DNA of 64,000 nucleotides from Setophaga petechia (Eukaryota > Chordata > Aves > Passeriformes > Parulidae). The stretch spans positions 59,424,930-59,488,929 of the forward strand of contig JANCRA010000001.1 of assembly GCA_024362935.1 (NCBI GenBank). Direction: 5' to 3'. Below are positions 32,601 to 47,400 of the stretch, piece after piece. A program made the translations under genes and the position numbers. Within the stretch, counting starts at the first letter, position 1. The number at the start of each line of letters is the position of its first letter. The notes below the pieces were generated by a model that saw only the letters and a list, made by a program, of their open reading frames with translations, was not told the origin of the DNA and made no database searches.

Positions 32601-35600
32601 GCAGGAACGAGTCACCAGTGGCACTAGCTCCTACACACTCTGTGTCCGTGTAGAGCCGACCTGGCAAAATCCTGCCTCTGCATTTCCCACAGACACTGAG
32701 TTCAAACACCTGGGAACACCTCACAGCAGCAGTGCTGCTTCCAGACACCTCAGACAAGCAGAGGCAGCAAGAAGAACTGCTCACAAAGAATCCTAGGTGC
32801 CTGACCCACAGAGATCAAAAAGATGTAGAATTCCAGCAGATTTCCCAGGCCAGATCACAGATGTCACAGCCTTAGACAGTTGCCACTTTCAAAACTTTCC
32901 TCTTGCAACCCCTTTTCCAGATGAAACCCCAGAGGAAATCCAAATCCTTATTTCCTAAAGGTGCTGAACACCATCAGGCTGCAGCCAAACAGGAGATTAA
33001 CTTTCCAAGTCTCCAAAACTCAGAGTAAATACTGTACTTCTTCATTTCAAGAAAATGAGTGAAAAGAAATTCAAATGCTTTTCTAGTCAGTCTCAGCCCT
33101 ACAGTGCCAAAGTTATTGTAACACAATCATTCCCAAGGGGCTGAAAATAAAGAGCCACTATCAGCATGTATCAATGGAAGTAGCACACTGCATTCCTGCC
33201 ATCCATGAACACGGAACCTCTCTTCCCTCCCAGCCAGCAACCTTCCCTGTAGCTCCTTACATCTGCATAGTAATATTATTCTGCCTTTTCTGTCTACTTC
33301 AAAGGCTTCCAAAGCAGCCACATTCCCTTTTGACAACAGGAATTAACAGGTTCTCCCCCAGAGCATCACATCTTCCATTTCTTTGCCCTGCTCACACCTG
33401 TCCCAAATTCCTTGGCAAAAACAGCTATAAACATGGGAACTTTGATCAATAGGATTTTTTAGCACACTTATTAGACGTGTGCAAAAACCACTGTGGAGGA
33501 ATGAGACAAATGTCCTGGTACCTTTCCATTTTTAGAAAAGCCCATAATTACGTTAACGAACAACAAAACTATGAGATTAGTCACAGCACTGCAGCAAAAA
33601 GAGCCAAGTCACCAACCCTGCATTAGCTGGAGATGTAATGAAGGCAAACTAAACATTCTCCCAACCCCAAAATAATGTTCAATTGAACTTGAAGGTGATC
33701 TGTAGTCTTCCAAAGCGTTTGGAATCCACCACAGAGAGAGAATTAATTGCCTAAAAAAGGCCTGCTTTTAGCACAGAACAGCAGGTTTGGGAAATCTAAG
33801 GAAAGGATGCACCAGACAATTTCTGACTGCAAACAATCTGTCTGCTCTTGTGCAGAAGGGCAAAGAAAAGTCCCTTTTGTTGTTCACAGGTATTATATCC
33901 ACTTTGGGAAAGCAAAGGAAAGAAGACATGCCCAGCCTCCTAAATGCTACCAAGTCTCGGTTACAAGCCTACAGCTCCACTGCTGTGAAATGTGGGATGT
34001 CCTGAAAGCCAACCCCTTCCAAGGCTGGTACCAGCTGAGAGCTGTAACAAGATGCAAGTCATCTGCAGGACTTGGCTTCTCCATAAAGAATTCACAAGGA
34101 TAAGGTTTGCTAAAACCTATTCTGCTCTAATGACTGAGGAAGGGCATTAGCCAGAAGCTGGGGAACAAGATCTTCATTCACAAACCTTACACAGCTGCCA
34201 TCTTTTTCAGCTTCTTAATATTGAACTGTCCTATAATTAAGAAGCACCATAAGCATGAAAAACACTGTATTCCACAGGCACAGGTTTTTGGACAAAAATC
34301 CACACGTGTCACCACTCTCACACAGAAAAAACAAGGTATTTTAAGACTGGAAATGAAACCTGAATGCAAAGAAAATGTTTCCTGGAGCAGGACAGACACA
34401 GCTGTCCAAGGCAGCTCCAGTAAAAAAAGGTGAGCAGGTTGCTGTGACCACCAGCAGCAGCTCTTGACTGACATTTTCCACGTGGGATACGTGTCAGTGC
34501 CTGACCTCCCACAACAGGTGGGAAGTCTGTCTCAGATGCAACTCAAGGAGAAGGTCTGCAACTGAATCACTGCTTCCAAGGGGAACTGCTCATCTCCCTA
34601 ACTCTGACTAAAGAAAGATCCCAACCCAAGGGAATGACCCCTTTTTAATGAGCCCATTTTTGCAACAGTTGAGAGAAACTACAAACACACCTGGCAATTT
34701 ATTTAGTGACAGCTGAGCTGGCATTAAGGCAAGTAAAAATAATTGGGAAAATGACAATGTTCCTCCTAAGTACTGCTGGGGGAAGAAAGCTCTTTTATGT
34801 TATTCCACTTCCAAAAGGACAGCAGGAGAAGCCATAGAGAGCATGCTGGCTGCTTTCCCAAGAAGACTCGTCCTCCTGGGATCAGTTTACAATAAAGCTC
34901 AGTGAGGGGACAGCTCTGAGCAGAGCCACACTTTGGGAAAGCCACACAACCCCCAGCTCAGCCCAGACAGTGGGCAGGGGACTGCCAGTCCAGCTCTAGT
35001 CCCCTGTGCTCCGATTCTCCCACTGGTGACAAAGAGAACAGATACCAGGGATGGTCATCCCAGCACAGCAAGCAGCTGAGAGCACTCCCTGAGTCCTTGC
35101 CCACTGCCAGGTTTCCCCACGTAGCCAGAGCAGCTCCAGAGCGGGTAACTATTTATATCGGCAATCCGCCCGGCACTTCAGCAGATGCTCAGCTTTAAAT
35201 ATGGCTTTAAATCTTCTTGCAAGCAGCCAGGCTAAATATATGCCTTGGGTTAAATTTGTTCCTGGTGCTGTCCTGGGTCACAGCTCTCGCTCTGCCTGCA
35301 CTGTTCCTATAGATAGGGGTTGGCACAAGGTATCCTGGCAGCCTGTCCCTGTCCCACCGAGGTCCCTCCCAGCCTTAGGCCAAAGCAGGACCAAACCTGC
35401 GGAGAAGGTGATGCTGGAACGTCCAACCATCAAAAATTGCTCACACTTAACCCCAAATGTGGTTTTGTCTGCAGCTGGAAGCTTCTTATTTACTGCCAAA
35501 GCCCTAAAGGAACCCACAAGACAAAGAGCACTCTCATTCCAAAGGCAAACAATTAATTACAAAATACTGCCTGTTTTGCATATACACGCATATGTATTTT

Positions 35601-38600
35601 AAGCAGACGAGGCAAAAGATTTGGAAATCTTCCCTCTTCACCACTGAATTAAAGTCACATTGACACAGCTGGAACAAAAACCAGACTGAGCTCAGTACAA
35701 AGCCCCCAGCACCATTTTTCTGGGCAGATCCCAAGGCACGCTGCCCATCCCTAGACCTTCATCAGTTTCCTGTTTCCCCTTCCCATACCCACACATGATA
35801 TGCATCATTGGGAACTGCAACATGCTGTGAAACCCTTGGGCCAGGCCAAAGGAAAACCTTCATGACTCCAGGATTAGTCTAAATTGGGAATTTAGAGTGC
35901 AAGTTTGATATCTGAACTGCACAACAGACAAAATTTAACTCTAAAGTAGCCCATGTGAGTAACTGTAATCAGCATTACAGGTCTGTGGTTCCTGAGCTGC
36001 TTCCTTTGCTTCCAACCAGCAAATAGGATTCTAGAAGCTGTGAAAGTCACTTATCTAAAACAGTCCATCCTCAAATAATCCCCATTTCTTGCAGTAGACA
36101 TGAAACAACTGGATGACACTATTTTCCTGTCACTAGGAATGCAGAGCACATTTCAAGCCCAGTTTTAATGCTAAGCCTAGACTAATCCACCCCAAGAGCT
36201 TTAGATAGGCTTTGCCAAAGGAGCAAATGTTGCCACTAAATGCATTTATACTGTTTGATGATGAGCAGTTTATTCTGCACAGTGAGCTCCCATTCCCATG
36301 ATGAAACCCATGCTGGAATGAAATCACTTGAGTGAACTTCTTTTTTTGCTATAGACTCATCCTTCTGAAGTTTCCCATCCTTGGCATTTTACCTTGGAAC
36401 AGGCTAGGACAAGAAAACCATGATATACAAAATAGGCAGAACAAGTCCCACCCAGATAAAGGGAAACCCAAATAAGAGCAAGTCCAACAAAACGGGGTCA
36501 GGCATGTTCTCTAGGAATACCCAAAGCACAAGGAAGAGCCTGTGCCCAGCTGAGCAGCCAAGTCAGTACTCTACCTGGGAGCAAGGAGCAGGCAGCAGCC
36601 TTCTCTTCAGGAGGCTGACAGTTTTGCAAGATGGCCCAGAAAGCTTTGTGCGGCCCAAGGACCAAACAGCACACACTGAAATTCTCCCACATCCATGCAG
36701 CTCTTTTCTAGCCTCAAAGCTTCCATTGCTTTCATGGACTTGAAACCAAGCAGTTTCAGGTGACTTCTGTAAGCACATTTCCTCAGGACCCCCTTGATCT
36801 ACCACATCCCACCAAACTTCCCCCAAATAACTTCAAAACTTTGTGGATCCATCACTTGCCACATCCCCAGTTTGCTGTTTCCACACAGCCTGCTCCACAG
36901 GCAGCATGGAGTGTTTGACTCTGAAATACAACCCACAGGATATGGTTACCACCCTCCTACTGGGACAGTACTGGCACACCACATCCAGCCCAGGGAGTGT
37001 GAATGAAGGTGCAATGTCTCCACAAGGGGTTTCTGTATGGCCCATCTGGAGCTCTCAGACAGGGAATACACGGGACCTCATCTATCCTGCAGAGAGACTC
37101 ACTCATCTGGACCCCAGCCCATGGAATACCTTCCTTTACCTCCTCCCAGTCTGAGTGATGCCCATCTCTGCCCAGATTTGGTGCAGGACACTTGCTAAGA
37201 GCCTTGATATCTAAATCTTGTGGTTATCTAAATGTTATGGTTTCAGAATAACATCCCTGCCCTCTCTGCACCAAGCACATCAAGTTTCACCACCTCCAGC
37301 CAGCTTTTTCTGCAGCTCTTCGCTGAGAGTGGTGCTCTTCAGTCGTGTCCTTTTCTCCTGACTCACATCCTAGGAGCCCCTTACATGTCTGAAAGCCACC
37401 CCCAGCAGTCCCCCAGTGTCACCAGCACTCCCCGGCCAAGAACCTGTGGTCACAGCCCTGTCAGCTGCTGTCCCCACTCCCTGTATCACGCACACAAAGC
37501 TGATCCATCCTCAGTGCCATCCATCCCCTGTCAAACCCCACCTGCTGGCTCCCAGGGGCCAGGCACTGTGAGCAGAATCCTGTGAATGGGTTTCCAAGGA
37601 GGAATGTCCAGGTAGCCCAGGGGGAGCCAGCAGGGTTCAAATCAATCAAATGGGATTTGACACCTAGGCTGTCTGCCTCGTTCAGCCCCTCAGCTCCCCT
37701 CCACTCAGTGCTGCTTGCAAGCAGGAAAATTTGGTTCCAAGGAAGGAAAGCATGGATTTGATCTCCTGCATCACTTCAGCACAGAGGAGCTGGGTTATTA
37801 ATGACAGCCTGAAGGCCAAGAACAGAACTGTTACAGAACTGCACTCAGAGCACAAATACAGAGGGGAACTGCTGGAAGTCTCCACAGGTCAGGATGCTCA
37901 GACCAGCCCTCCTTTCCTGCCAGCCATGCAATTCCCAGGGTATTACATACTCTCAGCTCAGAGCTCAACCAAACACCCCTGCTCCATCAGAAGAACTCGG
38001 TTCCCATTACTATATTTAAATATCAAGGTCTCCACTTGGAAGCAAGACTTGAACACATCCCAGTACCACATTCAGGCTGGGACTAGTCCATTCCTAGGCT
38101 TCCTTACAAAGAGCAGGAAAGGCTCTGCTGATTTATGCATACTTTTATTTCCATGTAACTGCTGAGGCCTACAATGCCCTTCCAGGGGTATCCAAACAGA
38201 AGGAAAAGCGCCACAAGGGCTCTGCCTTTTCTGAGACATAAATCCATCCATGCAAGTACAAACACATCTATGCAGAACCACTTACATCTCAGCTAACATC
38301 TGCTTTCCTCTTTAGCTTGCAGATGACCAAGTTCTTCCTACATGTAATTCTGATGTGCTTAATACCATTATTTTAAAGTTCACTCAGTGGGTAAGAAATC
38401 AGCAAATAAATCCAAGCAAAGACTCTCCCCTGCTTGAATAGATGTCAGATCAGGATTCAAAGCTGAGCACAATAGCCCACAGCTCTCAAGGATTTTGTTT
38501 CAGATATCACACAGATTTGTTTTAACAAATACACAATTTTTCTAGGAAACGGCTAACACTAACAAAGAGAAAAGCAAATTATTTTCAATGATCAAGTACT

Positions 38601-41600
38601 AGAGTGGAGGCTTCTCTGCCCTATCTTGTTTACTCTTCAGGTTTTTGACATGGAAATCTCAATTTCCACTTCCTTTCATGGTGGCCCTTTGGCTGCCAGT
38701 CCTTCACTCACAGCTAAAAGAGCCAATTTTGGCTCATCAGGAAGTCAAAGAGATAAAAGTCAGAAGAGATAAAAGGGCACCTCCTGCCTCTCCATAAGTT
38801 GCTGTTTCTTCAAGGCATGAACACATCCACAACACAGCATCTGCTCCAAACTTCAAAGCAAGATCACTACCATCATTTCCCCAGAAAGAGAAACCCAAGA
38901 GTGCGTCCTTGGACTTGACCCACTGCTGTGGAAGGGACAGCCTGAACACAGGCCTTGCCTCAAGAGCATTTGCAAGGGCACACTGAGGTTTAGTGTTCCT
39001 GAACCATGACAAATGTATTTATTTCAGGGTTCACTCTTACATAAAATCCATGCTGGAGCCATGTCCATAGGGGTGCAGGGAGAGGCCTTTGCTATCAGCT
39101 CAGTAATCTGTATGAACTGATTGATTTTTCTTTTTGAACACTCCCTTGTGGTCATTCTAGCCTGCTGGCACTAGGGTATAGCAGGTTTTTGGCCTCAAGA
39201 TCTCTGGTTCCCCCTCCAAATGTTTCTTAATCATCTAATTCCCTAACAGCTTCCCTGTGCAATCAAAGTCATCCACATTGTCATTGTGCCAGCTCGAACT
39301 GGAGGAGAAGATAAACTGGGGGAGCCAAGTGAAAAGGGGAAGGTCTCAGAAAGTACTGGTGTCAGGGAGAAGGGAGCAGCCCTGCACTCCCACAGACACC
39401 CTGCACTGCTCTCCACCACTCTGCTGAAACCTCAGTGATTCCACTCATTAGATCAGCATCTGCTGCCATCCCAGCACTGCCATCTGTGCACTCATTTCCC
39501 AAAGCCACAATCCCAACTGGAGGTTAGTAGGTCATGGACATAATTCTCTGCCCCTCCTGGGATGAGAGGAGACTCTGCTCCAAGCTGCAGGAAGCACTGA
39601 GAGCCCCCCTGTTACCCATCCTGACCCTCCGAGGCCTCTCCTGCCGCTTGCTGAGGGCGGAAGCAAGAAGTGACCGGCACACCTACCCCAGCTCTGCTGA
39701 TGGGCAATTTACTGGTGAAAAGAATAATAACAAAAAATAGACACCAGCTTCAAGAACAGCTAGACCAAGGATCAACATCTGAAATGTACCAACAGGAGAA
39801 ATTCAATGAGGTTCACAAGAGGCAACTGAAAACACAAAGGAGGGTTCAGAGACAAAAATCCAGGTATTAGTTATACTGACAGTAAAAGATAAACCCCTGT
39901 TTACATATTCAGACAAATGCAGAGCTTTAGGATGGTTTGTTCCCATACTGTCCAACAGATTTTCATGGAGTGTAATCCAAAAAGGGCAGCTTTGCAGTGC
40001 CAACCATCATATCCCCAACTCAGCCCTTCTCAGTTGGAGAAACAGCTCTGGCTTCAAATCAAAATGTTTCTAAAGGAGATTTTTTTTCCCCCACATGGTA
40101 AATTCCTTGGACTTTTCTGTCCCTTAGCAGTTTCACGTGAACACAGGGAACAGAATTAGGCAAAGCATTAAGGTGGCTTAAGTAATTATAGTGGCACATG
40201 CTATCATCAGTTCAAGACACAAGATTAACACAGCAAGCTCCAGTTAAAGCAGGTCTTCCCCACACTAGGAAAAGAACCAACCTCTCTTTTGCTCTAGAAC
40301 ATAAACAGCCTACCCTGACAAAGTGGGAATAAAGACCCCATAAAATCTTCCCAAAGGCATCTCTGCTGGTATCTGTGCTGAAATACAGAGGAAGTTTCAA
40401 GCTGAAGCTGAAGAACCACTTTCAATCCACCAAGTAGTTACACACCCTGTGGCTTAAAATACCATGTCAAGGTTATATTGAATTATTTTCTCCTACATCT
40501 ACATGACTAATTGTGTCCCCTTGGGCCAAGGGAGATTTCTAAGAGAATTGCCTGGTCAAGAAAAAAAGCAGCAAAGATCATTCTCAATTAAGGAAGGCTT
40601 AGTCATAGATCTAAGAAAACATGCAGTTAATTGAGGCAGAAGTGACCAGTAAATTAAAATACTGTGCCACTTAGACCTACCCCAAACCCAAAGGATTTTG
40701 AGACTAAAGCTGCCTTAGAGGACAATTTCTCTGTTTTGCCCAGACCCAGTTTTTCAAATAACTCTTGCTATTTTACCTCAAACTTTGCCACAATTAATTT
40801 AATATTAACCAGCTGGGGTTTAGGAATTTAACTCCTCTCCCAAGAACAGGTTACAGCTATAGAAGAATCTTAACTTTGACTCACCCCAAAACTATTTCTA
40901 TCAGTTCTTGAAATTGTAGAGAAGACTTAGAGGTGTGGCAAGAGGGCGGCAGCATTCGGGTGTGAGAGCCAAAAGGGCAGCAAGAAGTGTTTGTACTTCT
41001 TATTCAAATTTATTTTTTCACTTCAGGGCTGTGGATCTTGATCACTCCAAGTTGACAACAACCTAAGTGGAATTGCTCAACAGCCCTGCTGTCTGCATTG
41101 CTGTCACTGCCACGGGAACTGCTGTGGCTGTTTTTTAAAGATGGAGGGAGTGGAGGCAGGTTTTAAAAGCTCCCTGAGGAGCTGGCACTGTGCCTTTAAA
41201 CGCAATGCCCCCAAGAATAATCCTTACCAAAAGCCCATTATCATTTATCATTTCTCCATTTTATTCCCCCTTCCTCCTCCAGGGGCTGCTCCTTTCAGAC
41301 ACATCCAGACATCCCTGAAGAATTCAGACCTGAACAATTTCATCCTTCTCTCTGCACAGGTGGAAAACACTCCCCTCTACAGCCACAATATTCCATGCCC
41401 AGGCTCTTGGGACAGTTTCACATGGCACATGACAGCAGACTCCTTTTCACTCCCCAGCACCACTCTGACATCATCACAGCCCAGGAACACTGAAATCCTA
41501 GGAATACAAGACTCTTGCTAGATCTCCAAGACACCTGAGGCACCCAGCAGCCTGGCTGCAGCTGGAGGGGACTGACAAACACTGAGTGACACAAGCACTA

Positions 41601-43205
41601 CTGGAAACACAGTGCACAAGGAACAAGTCAAGCTGGAATTTCAGGGAATTTCAGCCTGCACTATCGATTTCTTTTGAGGAACCATGCACAATGGCAAACA
41701 TAGGCCTGGGCTGGTTTATGTGGCTGAACAGTCCCTTCCAAAGGGCATCTGGTGGCACTTCCAGAGCCTGGGGAAGGACAGACAAGACAGAGAGCGTGGG
41801 GAACAGTGCTGCATTAGGGTGAGATGCATTTTCACCTGCACGAGGCCCCTGACATAGCTGTCCCCCTGAAGACCTTCAAGAGCAGCTCCCAGGAGCAGCC
41901 AAAGGGCACCTGGTGGCAGGGGAAGCGCAGATGCCACGTGCCACCTCCGAGCATGTCTGCACATGGGGGCTTCTGTCACAGCATATGCCTCAGCATATGT
42001 CACAGCTGAGACTGCCACAATACAGAGTGCCACCAGCCCATTACAGAGCTTCAGCCCATACAGAGCAGCACCTTACCACATCAGAAGGCTGCAAGCATCA
42101 GTCCATCTTGTTCTTTAGCCCAACCTTGTACACCCCTCATGGTTCATGCACTGCACCTGTGTGCCCTCTGCTCCCTGTGGTGATTGGTCAGTGCCCCTGG
42201 GCACTCCATGGCTGTTACCTTCAACAATGTTCACCTGCTGCTCACAGCTGGAACCCATTGGGGATGAGGCTCAGCAGCAGCCCCACTCCCCATTCCACAA
42301 ACTGTGTGCCTAGAGGCTTTCTACAGGTACCTGAGCCATGCCCATGGGTTTAGGGATTTAATCAGTAAGCGCACATAACTCATCCAGGGACAACTGCTCC
42401 TGCTCTCCTATCTCACTCTGAAAAACAGCTTCAAAAAAATCCCAACTCCCAGACCTTTCTGGGCTAGAAAAGAATAAATCCCTGTACCTGAGGCACTCAG
42501 CATTTGTCTTAACAACCAGATTACTTGCTAGTTTTGTGTTGGGAGCCTCAGGACACACCTAAGGAAGGAGGAAGTTTAGCTCTACCTTTTAGGACGTCCA
42601 CCAGAAATCTGGAATTTGCAAGCAAATAAAAAAATCCAAACCGGACCTCCTTTCCAAGCTGTCATAAGCAAGGAATGAAAGTTCCATGCTGCATGTTCTG
42701 CATTTACCTAAAGGAGATGGACAGTCAGTGTAAGGGAAGTGCAAAGGGTTTTAAACAAACAGAAATGTTTGTAGCAAGCCCTGATGTGACTGGCACATGC
42801 ATAAGTCAAAGTAAAAAAGAAACAAAAACTCACAAGTTTAAGAAAGGGTTATTACAAAAAGAGCATTTTTTTAAATTAGCTGTCCAAGTGAAAGCCTGTA
42901 CTCTTGCCAAGAAGAAAAGGAAAGCCTTTACCTGGGGTGATGGGTCACGTCTAGACCAAAGCTCCTATCAGCATGTCCCTTCATCCTGCCCAAGTGCCTC
43001 AGTGGGAGGTAGGGCTTTGCAGTGAGGCCACAGGAACAAGAAAAATGCCATCCTGACCCTCTCCCAGAAAAAGAGCTGGAGTAAGCAAGGGGTGAAGGCA
43101 GCCAGGTTTAGCTGTTGCTGGAAGCACCCCTCCAACACGAGCCTCTTCTCTGTCACTCCCACACCTCAACAAGTCCTAACTGCCACCACCGGCATCACAC
43201 TGCCA

Positions 43206-43434
43206 CAGGGCAGGGTTAGATTAGATACCTGGGAGAAACTCTTGCCTGTGAGGGTGCTGCCCTGGCACAGGATGCCCAGGGACACTGCAGACACCCAACC
43301 CCTGGAAGTGGTCCAAGGCCAGGTGGGACAGGGCTTGGAGCAACCTGGCTAGTGCAAGGTGTCCCTGCTCATGGCAGGGGCTGGCAGGAGGTTGGTTTGA
43401 GGTACCTTCCAGGCCAAACCCCTCTGAGCCTATG
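43206..43434 (+). repeat. CR1 3' fragment
   Basis: AGGGTTAGATTAGATACCTG, CTTGCCTGTGAGGGTG, CCTGGCACAGG, GGAAGTGGTCCAAGGCCAGG and GGTGTCCCTGCTCATGGCAG. The terminus is diverged. Confidence 0.88.
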
Positions 43435-44308
43435 GCTCTCAGGCCCCTGCCTACCATGGAAGCAGGATGGGCAGACAGCAATCCCACCAATGCCAGGATC
43501 AGTGTCCCTGCGCGTTACGCAAGCCCTCCTTGGCAGGGTGGGAATGGCTGCACTGAGGGCTGTGTCAGCACCTCCTCAGCTGCCCTGCCCCAGCCTGCCC
43601 GCCCCAAGCACCTTCCCATGGCCTTTCCCATGGCCACTGCCAGCTGCACCCTGCCAGTGCCCCAGCGGGCCCTAGCTATGCAGAGGGCAGTCTGCAAGGC
43701 AAGCAGTAATTAGCTCTGTGCTTAACTCACCTCTGCACTTGCACTACAGTGGACCCAAGCACTACTGGAGGGGCAGAACAAGGCCTGTTCCAACTGACCC
43801 CAGCACCTGGGACCAGTCCAGAGCCTGCCGTGCAGTTCTCAAAGACCAAACCAGCAAAATTCCCTCCTACTCACAGCAAAGTCTCCCTGACCACTTTCCC
43901 TATGCAAAATGCCAATACAAAAACAATGAAGCTTTGGCCATCCTGCCTGTTTTTTGTCAACTACTGTCAGCGCTCTCACTGAGGTGAGCTGAGGCTAAAA
44001 GCTTGTGGAAAATCCCACCCCATGTCTTGAAAAGTCAGGAAAGAAATCAGATGGCTGAAAAATCCAGTAACATGAACAGAAAGAGAACTCTTGGCACAGC
44101 CCTGACTGTGCTGCATCTGCTCTGCTAAGTAGGTTCATTTATTTCCATCCTGTAACTCTCTCCTGCTATTTATAACACCTGCCTTAATGAACTTTCAAAG
44201 TAGACACCCAGCTTCAGCATTCCTAAAGAGATGTCTAAATATCCTTGTTGAATTAATTTTATCTTTTTATGAATGGACCCTTCCAGTCAGACTGGCATTC
44301 CTCACTGG

Positions 44309-44467
44309 GAATCACAGAATGGTTAAGGAACCTTAAAGACCTTTTCATTACAACCCGGTGCCATGGGCAGGGACACCCTCTACTACCCCAAGTTGCTCCA
44401 AGCCCTGTTAAACCTGGCCCTGAACACTTCCAGGGATGAGGAATCCACCACTTCTTTGGGCTACCTA
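44309..44467 (-). repeat. CR1 3' fragment
   Basis: GAATCACAGAATGGTTAAGG, CCTTAAAGACC, TGCCATGGGCAGGGACACCC and GAACACTTCCAGGGATGAGG on plus; about 160 bases. Confidence 0.9.
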
Positions 44468-47400
44468 TGAAATGGGACATTGTCCACAATAAACTCTTCC
44501 AGCAAAGCAGGCACTCCAAGATGGGAAGCAGGACCAGGAATCTACCTGCTTCCAGTGCAAATCTGATCCATCCAGCCAAAACCTCATCTTTATTGGAGAG
44601 ATGCACTCCATGTGGAATGGCAGCACAAGCCTCAAACTGCACCTTAATGAAATTACTCCCTGCAAACAGGAGAAGTGCTCCTCCAAATCCACATCTGAGG
44701 GCTCAAGAGAGGATTTTTACTAAAACCCTTAAGAACTATTGCTGGTGGGTGCAAGAGGAATTCTCTGAGCCAACTAGAAACCTTTAAAAAGCTCTCATAT
44801 GTCATCCTTCCGCTCTCTCTTTATATGGGTCCTCTTACCCCTGCTTTTAGGTATTCCAAAATTTAGATTCTGCAGTTATATTTATCAACATGGCAACATT
44901 CTGACACCTGACAAAAATCAGGTTTTGCTCTCTTCAGGGCTGCAAGCACTAAGAGAATTCTACTCCTTGGAAGTAAGAATTTCTCAGAACCACAAGGGGT
45001 TTTAAAAAGTCAGTAAAGTATTGCAGCACCTGGGTTTGGGCCAGGGAGGTGAGCCAAAGTGACTTGGAGGGCAACCAGACAATGAGAAAAAACCCCTTCC
45101 CAGATCAAGTGGAGATGCATTTCCTCATGGGAAAATCTCTGCACACTGGTAGTACAGAATGAGGAGGAGGGAAATTGACTCAGAGAAACTTCATCTGCCT
45201 TCCTTGTTCCTTCCTTGTGTCATCCCTTGCAAGTAGCAGGAAACTACACCATCCTCTTTGTGCTGACACAAGCACCAGCTGACCCATGAGGCAGAGCCTA
45301 AAAAGCCTTTGCTCCTGACTGGCCCTAAATGGAAACCAAGGCTAGGTGGTTAAAGGAGGTGCTTTTAGACCAGAGGTGCTGGGATGTTTCACCTGGAAGA
45401 GGATTTGTCATCGTCTGCAGTCCTGCCTGAGAGGCAGGGCGTGAATGCCAAAGTTCCCTGAGAGCAGAGACAGCCCTGCAGGCCTGGAATGTCCTGAAAG
45501 GGCTCTGCAGAGGGAACATTGCCTTCCTGCCTCCTCCTCAGTCTGTCAGAATATCCCTGTCTGGATTTGTGAAGGAGGCATGGTTCCCAAGCACTCATTT
45601 GCTTAGGATAAAACGATCTGTACACGTTCCACCTGCCCAACTCTCTCCAGATGGGAGAGCTGAAGGTTGTCTAGAACTACCAGAGTTTGGCTCAGCTGGA
45701 CACAGGCTAAAAAAAATCTAAGGGTTGACATTTCCAGACTGCACCAATTCCCAAACACAGAGGCACAGATAGACTGGTTTGGAACTGGAACAAAACTTTT
45801 CCAGGGAAGATTTACATTTCTGGACCTTCTGGATTTACATTTCTCTTGCTGGTATCAATGGACATGTTCCATCAGGTTCAGCTGCTGAGAGCAGCTTGAC
45901 CCAGTGAGTCAAACCCAGACTTGGTCTAATTGCAGAGTTTTCATCCAAGAAGCTGAGAAATCATTTTCAGGTAAGATATTGAAGCTTAGGCTCATGGTCC
46001 TTAGAGACAGATCAAGAATTCCAAGTGATGCACCAAATCACAACTGGCTTAAGCTTTCTACTCAGGAAAAACAAAGTCTCAATATACAGGACAATCAAGT
46101 TGTTCCCTGAACTTCTACAAATTATTTTAACAACTACATTATTAAAGATTTTGTAAATCAAGCTCTATATACTTGTCCTTGTATTAGAAGATAAACTAAA
46201 TCACCAGCTGTATACCCAAGCTGAACTGACAAGTGTCTAATACTTGGCCAAGGTGATAACTGCAAAATCAACAAAGAGAAGGAGCTCTTCATATAAATTA
46301 AGGATTTCTTAAACTGAGATATGTTGGACCAAAACTCACAGTGCTTGAGATTTCTTCACGTCAGACCAGATTTTGCTTGTTTTCAACCACACAGCCCTCA
46401 CACTTCTTTCAGCATCTGATATTCCACACTCTCTACTGATTGCCTTAAATATATGTAGTACAGCTCATTTCAGCTTTCTCCCAATTCCATTAAAATTGCT
46501 GTGCAATATTTCCCAGCTCTTAGTTTCCAAAATTCTTTTGAAACTGAATTTGAGGTACCCATCCCTCAATCAATGCCTATTATGGAAAGAAGATTAAAAC
46601 CCCAGGGTTGTAACTGAGTTTTCTTGCCAGGATTGCCAGCACTGGACACCAGCCTGAACTGGTACATGCTGCCCAGAGAGAAATGGGCTTCTGTCAGACA
46701 CACTTGTGTGACACAGCTGGTGGGGAGAAAAGAAAGGCATCTCAGAAAGCAAAAGAAAGGGTAGGAAACACAAAATTCAGGTCAGCTCTGAAGACAGGAG
46801 TTTCAGAAGAGGAAAAAACCCAGGGATATGAGGTAGCTTGTAATTCAAGACAGTAATCTGAACTACCCCTCTCCTTTGCAGAGTTCCAAGCTAACTGAGC
46901 CAGCTCGTAAAAAGATCTGGCCACCAGCATGAAACAGCAGGTCCCTGCGAGGACCTGGAAAAGTATCCAGACACCTGAGCTGCTGAACAACAGAGAAAAG
47001 GGTTGGGGTATGAATGCTGCTGCATGGGACACCTGGAATATTTATGCAATTCCACTCCAAAAATCTGGAGTGCAAAGAGGTCTGGGTGGAAAAGCCTATG
47101 GGAAAACTGCAGATGGAAAGTGATGGGACTGCATTTTCTTACTTGCAGTAATATATTCTTATTTGCACTTACACCTGCATAGAAACAACAGAAGAGAAAA
47201 AACACATAACCCTCCTCAAATGTCACAGACACAATGATGGGCAAAATGAAAACCTGATGGGACATGAATACCTGACGGAAGAAATGGGTTTTCAAACACA
47301 GGCGCACTTAGCCCATAGAAACAATTCCCCTAGGATATGATACATTCAGAAGCAAAAAAGGAATTTCTACACGCCTGGTAACCTGCATGCTAAAGACCAG

